Shown here: in pieces, positions 34,181 to 45,465 of the stretch | How the letters are laid out: each line of letters begins with the position of its first letter | Numbering within the stretch: position 1 is the first letter of the stretch | Assembly: GCF_027579695.1 (NCBI RefSeq) | Contig: NC_083596.1 | Location: 17,759,755 to 17,823,754, forward strand | Direction of reading: 5' to 3' | From: Neoarius graeffei | Taxonomy: Eukaryota; Chordata; Actinopteri; Siluriformes; Ariidae | Length of the DNA stretch: 64,000 nt | The notes under the pieces: generated by a model | Databases searched by the model: none | Told to the model about the DNA's origin: nothing | The model's input: only the letters and a program-made list of their open reading frames with translations | Position numbers and translations under genes: made by a program

Positions 34181-34830
34181 TAGGGGTGTAACGATTCATC
34201 CACTGCATCGATGAATCGATTTATTTTCCTACGATCCAACTACAACGATCTGTGCTCGGCAAGTTGGCCTTCCGGACGACATACATCGATCTAATATCGT
34301 TTTAAAAGGTAATCAAATCGATTGTATCGATACTAGGAAATAACGCATTGGATTTAATCACGTCAGACTTTATATTGTGTTTTTTTAAGCACTTTTAATG
34401 ATAAAGGCGTTAAACGTTGCCCGATTCAGTCTGCCTGTCTGTGACGTCATCGTCACGCGCCAGCAGCAGCACAAATCAAACATAGCATGATGGCGGATAG
34501 CAGAGGAGAAGCCGGCGAGCGGGAAATTTTTCTATGTTAAAAAAACAACAGGTAAACCTACTGTTATTAATTCAACCTAAAAAAATTGGTTGCACTTTAT
34601 TTTAAAATTGTATTTATTATTTCTGTGTTTAAAAAAAAAAAAAACCAACAGGTAAACCTACTGTTATTAATTCAACCTAAAAAAAATTGGTTGCACTTCA
34701 TTTTAAAATTGTATTTATTATTTCTATGTTTAAAAAAAAAACAACACACAACAGGTAAACCTACTGTTATTAATTCAACCTAAAAAAAATTGGTTGCACT
34801 TTATTTTAAAATTGTATTTATTATTTCTAT

Positions 34831-34861
<31 letters not shown>

Positions 34862-36377
34862 CAGGTAAACCTACTGTTATTAATTCAACCTAAAAAAAAA
34901 TTGGTTGCACTTTATTTTAAAATTGTATTTATTTCTATGTTAAAAAAAAAAAGGTAAACCTACTGTTATTAATTCAACCTAAAAAAAATTGGTTGCACTT
35001 TATTTTAAAATTGTATTTATTATTTCTATGTTAAAAAAACAAAAAAACAGGTGAACCTACTGTTATTAATTCAACCTAAAAAAATTGGTTGCACTTTATT
35101 TTAAAATTGTATTTATTATTTCTATGTTAAAAAAACAACAGGTAAACCTACTGTTATTAATTCAACCGAAAAAAAATTGGTTGCACTTTATTTTAAAATT
35201 GTATTTATTATTTCTATGTTAAAAAAAACAACAACAGGTAAACCTACTGTTATTAATTCAACCGAAAAAAAATTGGTTGCACTTTATTTTAAAATTGTAT
35301 TTATTATTTCTATGTTAAAAAAAAAAAAAAAAAAAACAGGTAAACCTACTGTTATTAATTCAACTGAAAAAAAATTGGTTGCACTTTATTTTAAAATTGT
35401 ATTTATTATTTCTATGTTAAAAAAAAAAACAACAGGTAAACCTACTGTTATTAATTCAACCTAAAAAAATTGGTTGCACTTTATTTTAAAATGGTATTTA
35501 TTATTTCTATGTTAAAAAAAACAACAACAGGTAAACCTACTGTTATTAATTCAACCTAAAAAAATTGGTTGCACTTTATTTTAAAATTGTATTTATTATT
35601 TCTATGTTAAAAAAAAAAACAACAGGTAAACCTACTGTTATTAATTCAACCTAAAAAAATTGGTTGCACTTTATTTTAAAATTGTATTTATTATTTCTAT
35701 GTTAAAAAAAAAAACAACAGGTAAACCTACTGTTATTAATTCAACCGAAAAAAAATTGGTTGCACTTTATTTTAAAATTGTATTTATTATTTCTATGTTA
35801 AAAAAAAAACAACAGGTAAACCTACTGTTATTAATTCAACCGAAAAAAATTGGTTGCACTTTATTTTAAAATTGTATTTATTTCTATGTTAAAAAAAAAA
35901 AACAGGTAAACCTACTGTTATTAATTCAACCTAAAAAAATTGGTTGCACCTTATTTTTGATAAACATATATATTTGATAATATTGTAAATATTTTTGTGT
36001 TGGAAAAACAAAAGCAGAAGTTTTAGAAGTATTTTTTTTTCCAACCTAAAGTGTTGGTTGCACTTAATTCAAATAAAACGTCAATGCATTTGCCACTAAT
36101 TGTTTACTTGTTTGTTTATATCCATAATGATACCTGATTCCCTTACAAGAAACAACAGGAATCTAGAAAACTTCACCTGCACTGTCCAGTATCCAAGTAT
36201 TTATTTCAGTCACACTGGTTTAATTTTTGGCTAAAAAGTTACTGAATCGATTTCAAGTCACTGAATCGTTTTGGATCGTATCGTTCTAAATGAACCAAAA
36301 TTGTCCTTGAATCGTATCGGCAACCACGAATCGTGAGTCGAATCAAATCGTTGTTAAAACAAATCGTTACACTCCTA
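34181..36377. mobile_element. hAT element inflated by an internal minisatellite
   Basis: TIR TAGGGGTGTAACGATTC at the left and GAATCGTTACACCCCTA-like at the right (..AAATCGTTACACTCCTA); 8-bp target duplications TAAGTCTG (34173-34180) and TAAGTCCG (36378-36385) with one mismatch. Subterminal GAATCG/CGATT motifs on both sides. Sister family of the element at 49186. No transposase frame remains. Confidence 0.88.
34540..35965 (+). repeat. Minisatellite, 15 units of about 95 bp
   Basis: Fifteen copies of a unit built from GGTAAACCTACTGTTATTAA, TTCAACC, AAAAAATTGGTTGCACTTTA and TTATTTCTATGTT plus a poly-A segment of 7-30 bases. Units are nearly identical apart from poly-A length and rare C/T changes (ACCGAA or ACCTAA). 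The frames reading through several units are products of the repeat, not genes. Confidence 0.95.
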
Positions 36378-36524
36378 TAAGTCCGTGCTACGTTTGAAAT
36401 AAAATGCAAGTTACCATTGCAAAAATACCTACAGCAGCTCCGATTTGAATCATATACTACATTTCGGCTTACGTTACTTACCCTCGCAAAAACGACGATT
36501 ATTGTCCTTTAGAAGTCTTATTCC

Positions 36525-36757
36525 AACGACATTCTTATCTAGTGTTTATTTATACTGTTTATATTGTTTGAGTGTTTAGTCCATGTCTAGTTCCTATCTA
36601 GAGTGTTTATACTGTTTATATTGTTTGTTTTTTTCAATTATTCTATTTTTATTTACTGCATTGCCTGTTTGTATCGTGGGTCAGAGAGGACTGATATTTC
36701 ATCTGTGCTGTATGTCGAGCATGTATAGCATATTTGACAATAAAGTTGACTTGACAT
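36525..36757 (+). mobile_element. LINE 3' end fragment
   Basis: Contains TTTACTGCATTGCCTGTTTG and ends with ACAATAAAGTTGACTTGAC, a typical 3' terminus of fish L2/CR1-like LINEs. It abuts and truncates the coding relic at 36759. Confidence 0.7.
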
Positions 36758-36758
36758 G

Positions 36759-36950
36759 AACCCAGCCACAAACGAAAACCTTATAGGCTTCAAGACTTTT
36801 GAAAGCTTTCATTTGATTCTTCGTGTAAAACGATGTTTGGACTACCAGATAATTGGAAATGTCCGGAAACTGTAAAGTACGTTTGGAAAGTTGTTGAAAT
36901 CGCTTGAAAAGTCCGTCTCTTAAGCTGTAGGGGTCCAATCCATCGCATAA
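36759..36950 (-). pseudogene. Relic of a SWIM/YqaJ-type transposon gene (FPDISNYLV region)
   Basis: About 63 residues on -: MDPYSLRDGLFKRFQ, then FPDISNYLVVQTSFYT and MKAFKSLEAYKVFVCGWVH. The same order of motifs (IDPYSLGKKDL, EFPDISNYLVLQTSFYA, MKAWKSMEAYDFFVRGWVKD) appears at 48390-48655 on +. In fish, such proteins combine this region with a SWIM zinc finger and a YqaJ-like nuclease (family knowledge from memory). Open in frame but cut at its 3' side by the LINE tail and without neighbours. Confidence 0.6.
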
Positions 36951-37019
36951 ATATACAGTATATATTTTTTCTTAATATCTCGATTTTGCTTTTACTTCTA
37001 GTCTGTTAACAGTCAGATG

Positions 37020-38997
37020 TAGAATGTTTTCCGCAAGATGACGACGGGATGCGTACTTCGCTTGGACGCCATCTTTGATTGTTGCCCATCACTTGGAAAC
37101 CGGAAGTGAACCAGGAGGCAAAAAAAAAAAAAAAAAAAGTCACGTGATTGCAAACAAAGAATAGGATTAGGAGGAAATAAGCCGTGTTCATAAGAATACA
37201 TTTTAAAGGAAAAAAAATGGATTAGAAATGGAAATTTTCACCCTTTTCTTCCACAATGTGATTTATTTCATATTGGGCAGGAATAATGACTTTGGCGTTG
37301 GAGACGCACGACTGGTTCTTATTGTTGGCGTTTTTTTCTTTTCCCAAATCACGAGTACACGCTTAAAAAGGAAAAAAAAAATTGAAAATGTAGATTTATT
37401 CAGTCAGTTAGTCTTTATAATGCATTTGTAATAAAATAAAACAAATCAGACTCCTGAAATCCGTAAGAAGCAGCATGATCATGTGCTGTATTAGACACAC
37501 ATGAGCTCTGGATAACTCATGGTTCTATCAGCTGGCCACGGAAACCTCCATGTGGGAGAGTCTGAGTCAGCAAATGCCACCGCTCTCGAGGGAAAAAGGA
37601 GAAAGAAACAGAGCAAAAATAGAGATGTGATGGAAAAAAAGTGAGTCATTTAATTCGACTAGAAGCCCAGGAGCGGGCCGAGTCTGATTACCGATTTCCC
37701 CCAACCCAACTGACATACCATATAGAGATTTCTAGACTTCGGAATGAGGTTCTATCTGAGAACTGTATGATTTAGCCATGAAAGTTTCAACCCTTGATTT
37801 TCTTTCTGTATTTTTAAGCAATACTTTGGTGCAAACCTTTCACCTATTTACAGCAACTATAGCTGTTTAGCCAAATATGTCAAAAGAACATTATAACTCC
37901 AACCTCTTGGATGTTTTGACGATAAGAAATGTTAAACAGGACCCAAAAGATGCGAAACTGGATGCCACCCCACCCATCCAGCGCCTCCCTGCCACACATA
38001 CAATCTGTGGTTTGCTTCGCTGTACCGTGCCGTGCCAGGATATTAAAAGGCGCATATGAAGTTTCCTTTCATCCAATGGCTGCACCTTCAAGACGTCCAA
38101 TAAAACAAGAACTCTTTGTCATTAGGGTTCTCCTTTTACACAACAAGGACACGAGGCTTTTGAAGTAAACTAGGGCAAAGTAAAGCTCGCATCCTGATTA
38201 AAGGCGGAGTGTAGCAGCTTTAGAGATCACAAATCACTACGAGTTTACGATTGGTCTTATTTGTATGTGGGATTAGAAAGAGATGATTTTTTTTTTTCTC
38301 TAAATTTTGGTTCATTCGGAACAGAAACAAAATTCTTACGAACCTGCTCCAGTGTTCCATGACCCTCTCTTTAGTTAGGACAAAATAAAGGAAAGGTTAA
38401 TATTGTTCTTTACAAATAAAAGCCTACACTGCTTATAGGAGGCCAAGTGCCTGAATAAAATCAAGCGCTGCATTTTAACCAGAAATGTGTATTTATTTTT
38501 TCTATTTTGCTGTGCCATTTGTTGCTTGCAGAACTGGATTTTCCCTTTCGCCATCACTCCATTGTTAAAAACTCGACGAAGGCTGCTATTTAACGTAATC
38601 TCTTCCTGTAGCCAGGCGTTTAGGAAGCGACAAGGTCTAGACAGGAATTTAGGCCTATCGGGAAAACATTTCGGTTTCTTGAAAACACACTAGCACGGAT
38701 AAGAACGACTTATTAACTGAGTGCGAGGTCTTTACGGGAAATTATTACACATACAGGACACTTCTTCAATGGAATACAAACAACTACTCTATTCCCTTCT
38801 AGCGGGTTTCGTTCATTTGGTTTGATAGCATGCAATATTGTTAGCATATCGCTTATCCTACATGTATTACGTCACGTCACTCTACCCAATGGAGAATGAG
38901 CGTCGAATATGGTTTACGATACTGCGCGTTGTCAAGACAACACAACGTCACACAAATATCCAGTGAGAAACTTTTCTGCTACGTATGCACACAACCA
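37020..38997. other. VKORC1L1: VKORC1L1 intron 2, mostly unassigned
   Basis: Near 37030-37090 a CpG-containing block (on - reading MASKRSTHPVVILRKTF) resembles the 5' end of a mobile gene. 37440-38300 is ordinary unique-looking sequence. No exon or RNA recognised. Confidence 0.45.
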
Positions 38998-39160
38998 TTT
39001 CTGTGTTTGCTGGGAAAGAGAAAAAGACGCATTGAACACCCAAAAGGCTACCAAAACTTCATTATTCTTCACGCAGATTTACAAGAGAAAAGCATACCAA
39101 TGGACATCGAAAAACTGGAAAAGACGCACGTCGGGGACATAAAGCTTGTAAACAAACATA
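38998..39160 (+). pseudogene. KIAA1958/DUF3504-like N-terminal relic
   Basis: Split over two frames: EREKDALNTQKATKTS in one, LQEKSIPMDIEKLEKTHVGD in the next. The pattern KDA.NT.KATK..L..F...L.EK.IP....KLEK is the N-terminal part of KIAA1958-like proteins related to Crypton tyrosine recombinases. One frameshift between the parts; no downstream catalytic domain. Third relic of this gene type in the window. Confidence 0.55.
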
Positions 39161-39328
39161 GCCGCTAACAAGCACCGAGTCGCGGGTAAGCTAGCGTCCA
39201 CCTTCTCCAACACTACTGATGAACGCGACACCGGCTGGAAGGTGACTGCACTGCCGTGCTAACAGCACCAAGTCGCAGGTAAGCTAGCGTCGGCTTTTAA
39301 GTATGCTGATAAGAAGAGTGTGCGTATG

Positions 39329-39362
<34 letters not shown>

Positions 39363-40313
39363 GCATGATATTGAACTCCTCTTCGACTCGTTCAATATCA
39401 TGTAGCTGAATGGAATATCTCTGATATACCATGAAAAAAAGCCAGCCAATATTATTTAAATAATCGGCCCGAGGTATTGACAGTACGGATATTTTCCCGT
39501 AAAGACCGAGCAAACGAGGTTAATAACGAGTTTATTATATGGCTTTTTTTTTATTTCTATGATTAAAACGGATGGTCATTATAACAAGGCGTGACGCTGC
39601 TTTCAGTCACGTGATATTTGTAACGCAGTTGAGTCACACATGCAGAATAAACGGCTAGCAGTTCCAAAACTGAATTTATTTCTCCACTCGAGTAATAAAT
39701 GACAAATGTTCTGAGAAAGATAAAAATATAATCTATATCGGTTTATTTTTCAATGAACAGGTTTTTTGCTTTTTGAGAAAAGGCGCCTTGGAAAGTTAGT
39801 CCGTAATTGCCCATGGGCATTACGGGAAAATTCTGCCTGCCAAGGAACCAATCAATCAGAGCACACGATTTTACCGAAAGTAGCTTATACTAAACATCAT
39901 TAACACCACACTTTTTTTTTTTTAATATAGCTTTTCACTCTGTTTCTAGTTCATGTTTACATTCAACAAACAATTCTGTTCGTTTTCAGCTTCCGAATCC
40001 CTGACTCTACCATACTTTTGCTCATCTTAAACCATGAATCAAGCATTTAGTGAGCCCTCATCCGCACCAGACCCTCGGTAGAGTGAGTACTCTTGATTAG
40101 TTAAATCCCTCAAGACTGACATAATTAAAACGGTGTCATTTTGTGCTGGCAGGAGGCCAGATTTCTTGGTTTTATTTTAACGACCGTGGCGAGAGGAATC
40201 TGTTTCTGGATCGCTGTAAAGGGCAACTTGTGCACATCTAAAAAGTTAACTATTTGGCAACGTGAGTCATTGGCTGGTTTTCAGAAAAAGGCATAGCATC
40301 GTCATATACTTAC
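39161..40313 (-). other. VKORC1L1: VKORC1L1 intron 2, distal part
   Basis: Includes a (TAA)n microsatellite at 39330-39362 and a duplicated AAGCACCGAGTCGCGGGTAA-like block (39172-39200 and 39265-39293). Remainder unassigned. Confidence 0.6.
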
Positions 40314-40423
40314 CTAATAACAGCTGAAAGACATAAAACAATAGTCCGTAGACACTGTTTGACTGATTTATTGCACTGTTGTTACCAAAGATGGATCCCA
40401 ACAAGCCGAATCCTCGACCCCAT
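40314..40423 (-). CDS. VKORC1L1: VKORC1L1 exon 2
   Basis: Exactly 110 nt, the same length as exon 2 of mammalian VKOR genes, phase 2 in and 1 out. It encodes [20 protein letters not shown], then [16 protein letters not shown]: the conserved luminal WGRGFGL segment next to the first cysteine loop and the start of the second TM helix ([11 protein letters not shown]). The acceptor is CTCTCTGTAG (40424-40433) and the donor GTAAGT (40308-40313). No lesion. The preceding base of the split Arg codon comes from exon 1, which would encode the N-terminal TM helix and loop cysteines and was not found in the window. Confidence 0.97.
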
Positions 40424-41609
40424 CTACAGAGAGGAACACACAGACAGGGTGGTGCATGAGGATTATAAGAAAAGAAAAAACCCACACCACTATCATTATG
40501 TCTAAAGGTTAAGATCAGTGCCTTCTCTATTTGGAACACAAAGAACAGTAAAGAAATCTTTGGCCTGAATAAAAAGTCACAAGATGATGAGCAAAACAGG
40601 GAAATTTAATCTTGAAAGTAGAACAGAACTTCCCCTTGAGCAATCAAACCATCACCTTTAGCCCTAATCAGAGCAATCGTGCAAGATGAAATTCGAAATA
40701 AAGGGAAACTCTGAGCACAAGAAACCTTCAACTGCATCACATTCAACACTCAAGGATTATAACCTTGTCCTGTATACCTGCTTCAGAGGGCGATAATCTA
40801 CCCTGATGGATGCACGTGATGGAGCTGGTAAACATGCCCCTGCTCCCCTCCCTGATATGCCACCGCATCATGCCACCACATTGATAAAGATGGACTTTAC
40901 GCCCTGATATTGCTCTTGCCCCAAATCTATATATTACGGCAATGACGTTATTATGGCAGTCAGATTACGATAGGACTTATCAGCCTCCTGTATACCTGAG
41001 GACGAGTTGCCGAGGCACGACGCGAGTTTGCATCAATAATTACATTCGCCAGCCGACCTCCAATATAATTACACAGCGTGTTTAGAAATCTAATAAACTA
41101 GGCCAAAAGTGAGAGCTGACCCAAGTCAACCCCAAACAAAATCATGTGCATTAATACAGACAAATGAATATGCACGAGTACTTATGAGGAAAAGTGAGTT
41201 TTGGCCTGTAGTGATCTGAATACAAAACACTTCCGGTTCCTCTCTCCAACACCATAAGGCTGAGAAGTCACTACTTCAACAAGTGGACAAATCAGACGTT
41301 AGGGATAAGGCCAAAAAAAAAAAAAAAAAAAAAAGTGTTTCCCCGGTAACATGAAATACTAAAATAAGGTCGGTAGGTATGAAAAAGTTTTTTTTTTCTT
41401 AATCTTTTTTTATTTTGTTCGAAAAAATTAACACAAGTAAACATCTTACAAAATAGTATTTTGGCACAGAATCCTTTATACCACACATCATAAAATAAAA
41501 GTGTTTTAAATCTTTAAACGAATAAAAAAAAAATATATTGCGAGAGTTCAAGTTATGATCTACGGAAGCGTATTGCTGCCACACAAAAAAAATTGGCTTA
41601 GAATCAAGT
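40424..41609 (-). other. VKORC1L1: VKORC1L1 intron 1, unassigned
   Basis: Unique-looking sequence plus a poly-A run at 41313-41333. No repeat family recognised. Confidence 0.5.
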
Positions 41610-41785
41610 AATTACATGAAAAGATATTGTTAACAAGGTTATCACGTTTTTACAATATATTTATCATGTAATAATATAACATCACGTAATTTCATGATAC
41701 GAAATTATCACGTTATTTCATGATATTTTCATGTAATAACGTGAAAACACCTTATCAAGAAATAACGTGAAAATAACGTCCTAGG
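41610..41785. repeat. Cluster of short inverted ATAACGTGA / TCACGTTAT motifs
   Basis: Motifs such as ATCACGTTATTTCATGAT, TAATAACGTGAAA and GAAATAACGTGAAAATAACG alternate in both orientations at intervals of 15-40 bp. No TIR or target duplication located. Confidence 0.6.
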
Positions 41786-41945
41786 CTAGGCTACTTCCAT
41801 TAAAAGCAGACGGCCTAGCCTAGCCTACTGTAGAACTTGGGTCGAGCAAAAACACCGAGCAAAAACATGGCTGAATCCTGAATGACTCCTATTTGTATAA
41901 ATAGGGGACTACATAGGTGGCAAAACGTAGTGTTTTTCCCTGCCA

Positions 41946-42054
41946 TGGAAGTGCACTTGTATACTGAAAAGGAAGCAATTTGCATTACAGCCTTGAATGA
42001 GGATTCAAAATGGCGGCTCGGCTCAGTTTTCCCTTCCTCCTTCAGTATACAAGT
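41946..42054. repeat. Imperfect hairpin with about 25-bp arms
   Basis: TGGAAGTGCACTTGTATACT (41946 on) is mirrored by AGTATACAAGTGCGCTTCCA (ending about 42063); about 70 bp between. Probably part of a decayed MITE. Confidence 0.6.
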
Positions 42055-42579
42055 GCGCTTCCATGTTTATGCAGGAGGGCTGATAGAAGTGGCGAAACAT
42101 TTTACTTTTTATCGTTTCTTTCACAACTTGAATGCGTTGAAACAAAAAATGACGACAAACTAACGCCACTTACACTAAAATATCGAGGGAAATTTGTAAT
42201 AAAAACTTTACGGTCGGCAAGTTCGATGCGGAAATTCTCGATCGGTCAGGTTACCGAAAACACACTTTTTTTTTTGGCCTAAGCAGAAGTCATATCTGGG
42301 CCATTTGATTTTTTTTTTTAATTAATCGTGTCCCAATGGATAAGTAGGGTTAACAACAAGAAAAAAAAAGATTCTCTCTTGGTATGCAACGTACTTCATG
42401 TTCATATGACCTACTCGGCCTAAATCCCACTGCCTGCTGCACCACGCACATCGTCACTGAAAGGCTCGATTTGACCTCCTGGAAAAGGTCACATAGCTTT
42501 GATGATCTGAACAAGATTATTTATTCCATTAGTAAAAAAAATTCCTGTCGATGCTTCAACCGTGTCCTTCCACCACGAT
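42055..42579. other. Unassigned intronic sequence
   Basis: No exon, repeat or RNA feature that I can support. Confidence 0.5.
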
Positions 42580-42795
42580 ATTAGGCATTTAGCAGACGCT
42601 CTTACTCAGAGCGATGTACAACTATTTTTTTTTTTTACCTAATCCGCATGTCTCTGAAGTGAGAGGAAACCCACGCAGACTTGAGGAGAACATGCAAACT
42701 CCACACAGAAAGGCCCGCCATCAGCCGTGAGGTTTGAACCCAGAACCGTCTTGCTGTGAGGTGACGGTGCTAACCACTGCACCACCATGGTGTCA
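42580..42795 (-). mobile_element. DANA-like SINE, truncated, with a second SINE tail
   Basis: The - strand carries the tRNA head and first body part (GGTTTGAACCC complement, TGCAAACTCCACACAGAAAG) from about 42640 on. The left part TTTAGCAGACGCTCTTACTC is the 3' region of a different fish SINE. A poly-T lies between. Confidence 0.75.
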
Positions 42796-42954
42796 AGATA
42801 TTAAATTTTAAAAGCACAAAAAGTAAAAATTGTTCTGCAAACGTGATTAAGGCTTCGTATCTTTCTCTGGTTGGTGGATGGGACAAACAAATAAATAAAA
42901 TTAAATTAAAACGTTTATCATGGCGACACCAGAGCCATCTGGGACTGGTAGTCT

Positions 42955-43322
42955 CATCTCATCTCATTATCTCTAGCCACTTTATCCTGTTCCAAAGGGT
43001 CGCAGGCAAGCTGGAGCCTATCCCAGCTGACTACGGGCGAAAGGCGGGGTACACCCTGGACAAGTCGCCAGGTCATCACAGGGCTGACACAGACACAGAC
43101 AACCATTCACACTCACATTCACACCTACGGTCAATTTAGAGTCACCAGTTAACCTAACCTGCATGTCTTTGGACTGTGGGGGAAACCGGAGCACCCGGAG
43201 GAAACCCACACGGGGAGAACATGCAAACTCCGCACAGAAAGGCCCTCGCTGGCCACGGGGCTCGAACCAGGACCTTCTTGCTGTGAGGCGACAGCGCTAA
43301 CCACTACACCACCGTACTGCCC
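42955..43322 (-). mobile_element. Full-length DANA-like SINE
   Basis: Tail CATCTCATCTCATT, body and tRNA head on -. Exact 12-bp duplication GACTGGTAGTCT at 42943-42954 and 43323-43334. Confidence 0.95.
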
Positions 43323-43334
43323 GACTGGTAGTCT

Positions 43335-43860
43335 AAGACAGCAAATTTGGTTGTGCCCTGTGGGTGGGTGGGACGGATGGTGTGGTGTGGCCCTCTCCTC
43401 TCGCCACCCTGTCAATCAGTGTCACTAAAGAAACATGGACATCTCTGAGCTCATGTGTGTGGAAGAGGGCAAACAGCACAGTATGTGTTACACCATCCTG
43501 CATCATAGCATGAGCAGCAATTTGAAAAGATGCGGTTGCCTGGTTTCATGCATCTCAGAGCCTTCACTCTTTCCAGCAAGTAACAGTCATATAATCAGGG
43601 AGAGTTGGCTGGTGGGTGGGAATTGACAGGTGACCAATTTTGGGGAGACAAGATCAACTGTGAGCTACTGCTCACTTACGTGTAACCCCCCCCCCGTATC
43701 ACAATGCAAGCGATCGAAGGAATAGGACACTTATTACGAATGTTGACGTCAACAAATAATTAACCCTGAAACGAGTAAGTAAAGAGCAATGTTCTCCCCA
43801 GGGATTTCAAATAGCATCCTGGTAAACTGCCATTTTGCTTCTTGAAATAGCGTCAAAATC
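43335..43860. other. Unassigned sequence
   Basis: Contains a CCCCCCCCC run at 43687-43695. No gene recognised. Confidence 0.5.
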
Positions 43861-44545
43861 CACCCTATTTGTTTCGTAAATACATTCAGGAAGTTGATGT
43901 GCGACAGACCTGAAAACGGTCCACACGGTATAGAACTCCAAGCTGAAACTTGGTACCAAATATCAAGCAGTTGTGATTTGTAGTTGCTAAGAACTGTTAC
44001 AAAAATTTTGTAAATCCATGCTGTGTTTCTCGTAAATACATTCAGTCGGTAAACAGGAAGTTGATATGCGACAGACCTGAAAACGGTACACACGGTATAG
44101 AACCCCAAGCTGAAGCTCTGTACCAAATATCAAGCAGTTGCTAAGAAAAGTGTTATGAAAATTTTGTAAATCCAAGCTGTGTTTCTCATAAATACATTCA
44201 GTCGGTAAACAGGAAGTCGATGTGTGACAGACCTGAAAATGGTAGACATGGTATAGAACCCCAACCTGAAGCTCGCTACCAAATATCAAGCAGTTGTGAT
44301 TTGTAGTTGCTAAGAAAAGCGTTACAAAAATGTTGAAAATCCATGCGTGTTTCGTAAATACATTCAGTCGGTAAACAGGAAGTCGATGTGCGACAGACCT
44401 GAAAACGATATACATGGTATAGAACCCCAAGCTGAAGTTTGGTACCAAGTGGCTATGATTTGTGGTTGCTGAGAAAAAGGGTGTTTCAGACGGACGGACA
44501 GAGATAAACCAGTATTACACTACACCCCCTCCTTCGGAGCAGGGG
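43861..44545 (+). repeat. Tandem array of about 150-bp units ending in GACGGAC/CCTTCGG
   Basis: Four diverged units: ATACATTCAGTCGGTAAACA, GGAAGT(T/C)GATGTGCGACAGA, CCTGAAAACGGTACACA, GGTATAGAACCCCAAGCTGA and ACCAAATATCAAGCAGTTG. The array is closed by CAGACGGACGGACAGAG and CACCCCCTCCTTCGGAGC (44486-44540). Same closing architecture as the unrelated array at 31455-32640. Confidence 0.85.
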
Positions 44546-44868
44546 TATATTTTATTTATTTTTTTTTAAATTAAAAGGGGGGGACGGACCCAGTGACAGC
44601 TTAAATAAACTGCTTCTCCTGGGCACTTGGGGAGCTGAATTGTCCATATCTGAATTAAATCATAACACTAAACAATAATAATGAACTTATTAATAATAAT
44701 GGGATTTGGGTGCGTGGCCCCCTAATTCAAACCATCTACATTTTCGCAGGTTAAAATCCCACCGGCCCTTGTCCTTTCCTGAAATACCAAACGTAAACCT
44801 TGATGGCAGCACACATGACAAGACTGACCTCCTACTGGTTGCTGTTAGAAAGAGAGCAAAGCAACGTT
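44546..44868. other. Unassigned sequence
   Basis: Poly-T/G run at 44550-44583; nothing else recognised. Confidence 0.5.
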
Positions 44869-45454
44869 AGCCTGGGCCCGCCCATCCTAACCGTGACGCA
44901 ACACGAGGGCCTGTTGCGAGCTTAGTCTGGCCAGGCAAGCTATCTCCAGCTCTTCCAAGCTCCGGAAAAATCGGGAGCCAATCAACTTTGAGCATCTCCA
45001 ACGGCCCTGGGTAGAGGCGTGTTCAAGGCAGTGACGTAGTAGAACTGCGACCGGAAGCCATAGATTGTTTACAGAATCATGCTGTATTGAAAGCATTCAA
45101 CGGGAAGTTCTCACTGAAAACGGAGCAAAGAGCAGCCCTGGAGGTATTTATTGAAAGGAAGGACGTTTTCGCCTTGCTCCCGACCGGCTTCGGTAAGAGT
45201 TTAATCTACCAGTTAGCCCCGCTAGTAGCCAAATCAATGGGGCTCAGCGAGAATCCTATCGTCGCGTCACATACGTCAGAGGAAAGAGTGATGTGATTGG
45301 TTTAAGCTTCGTCACAGCCTTTTCTGGCTTCGACCAGTAGCAAACTGAGGCATTTCAGGGAGGCGGGTCAACCACGCGCTCTGGGAAACGGTTGGGCTGA
45401 ATATCTTGGCCAGACCAATAGCTCGGACAGCTTTGAAGTCGCGTTAGCCAGGCT
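44869..45454 (+). mobile_element. Short element carrying a RecQ-like helicase exon
   Basis: Ends AGCCTGG and CCAGGCT (7-8 bp inverted) with duplicated flanks AAAGCAACGTT at 44858-44868 and 45455-45465 (9-11 bp depending on where the TIR starts). The duplication length fits MULE-type elements, but the cargo is a helicase exon, so the superfamily is open. Confidence 0.7.
45051..45290 (+). pseudogene. RecQ-like SF2 helicase N-terminal exon relic
   Basis: Open frame reading LKAFNGKFSLKTEQRAALE, then VFIERKDVFALLPTGFGKS and LIYQLAPLVAKSMG. This is the start of a RecQ/SF2 helicase: a Q-motif-like KTEQ..AL, then Walker A PTGFGKS with the ATP-binding Lys-Ser, then LIYQLAPL. DNA helicases of this type unwind DNA using ATP. 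The frame ends in a stop (ATGTGA) soon after SENPIV, where an exon boundary is likely. Motifs Ia-VI are absent. It is carried inside the 586-bp element above, so it is a captured or residual transposon exon rather than a host gene. Confidence 0.7.
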
Positions 45455-45465
45455 AAAGCAACGTT

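Noticed and set aside
34586..35869. Repeated frames encoding VALYFKIVFIISM blocks, and a CRISPR-like look of the array
   Set aside because: Direct consequence of near-identical 95-bp units; no spacers, units too long, and the genome is eukaryotic.
43749..44448. Long open frames on - across 43.7-44.4 kb
   Set aside because: They read through the diverged tandem units and repeat the same peptide blocks; this is a minisatellite, not a gene.
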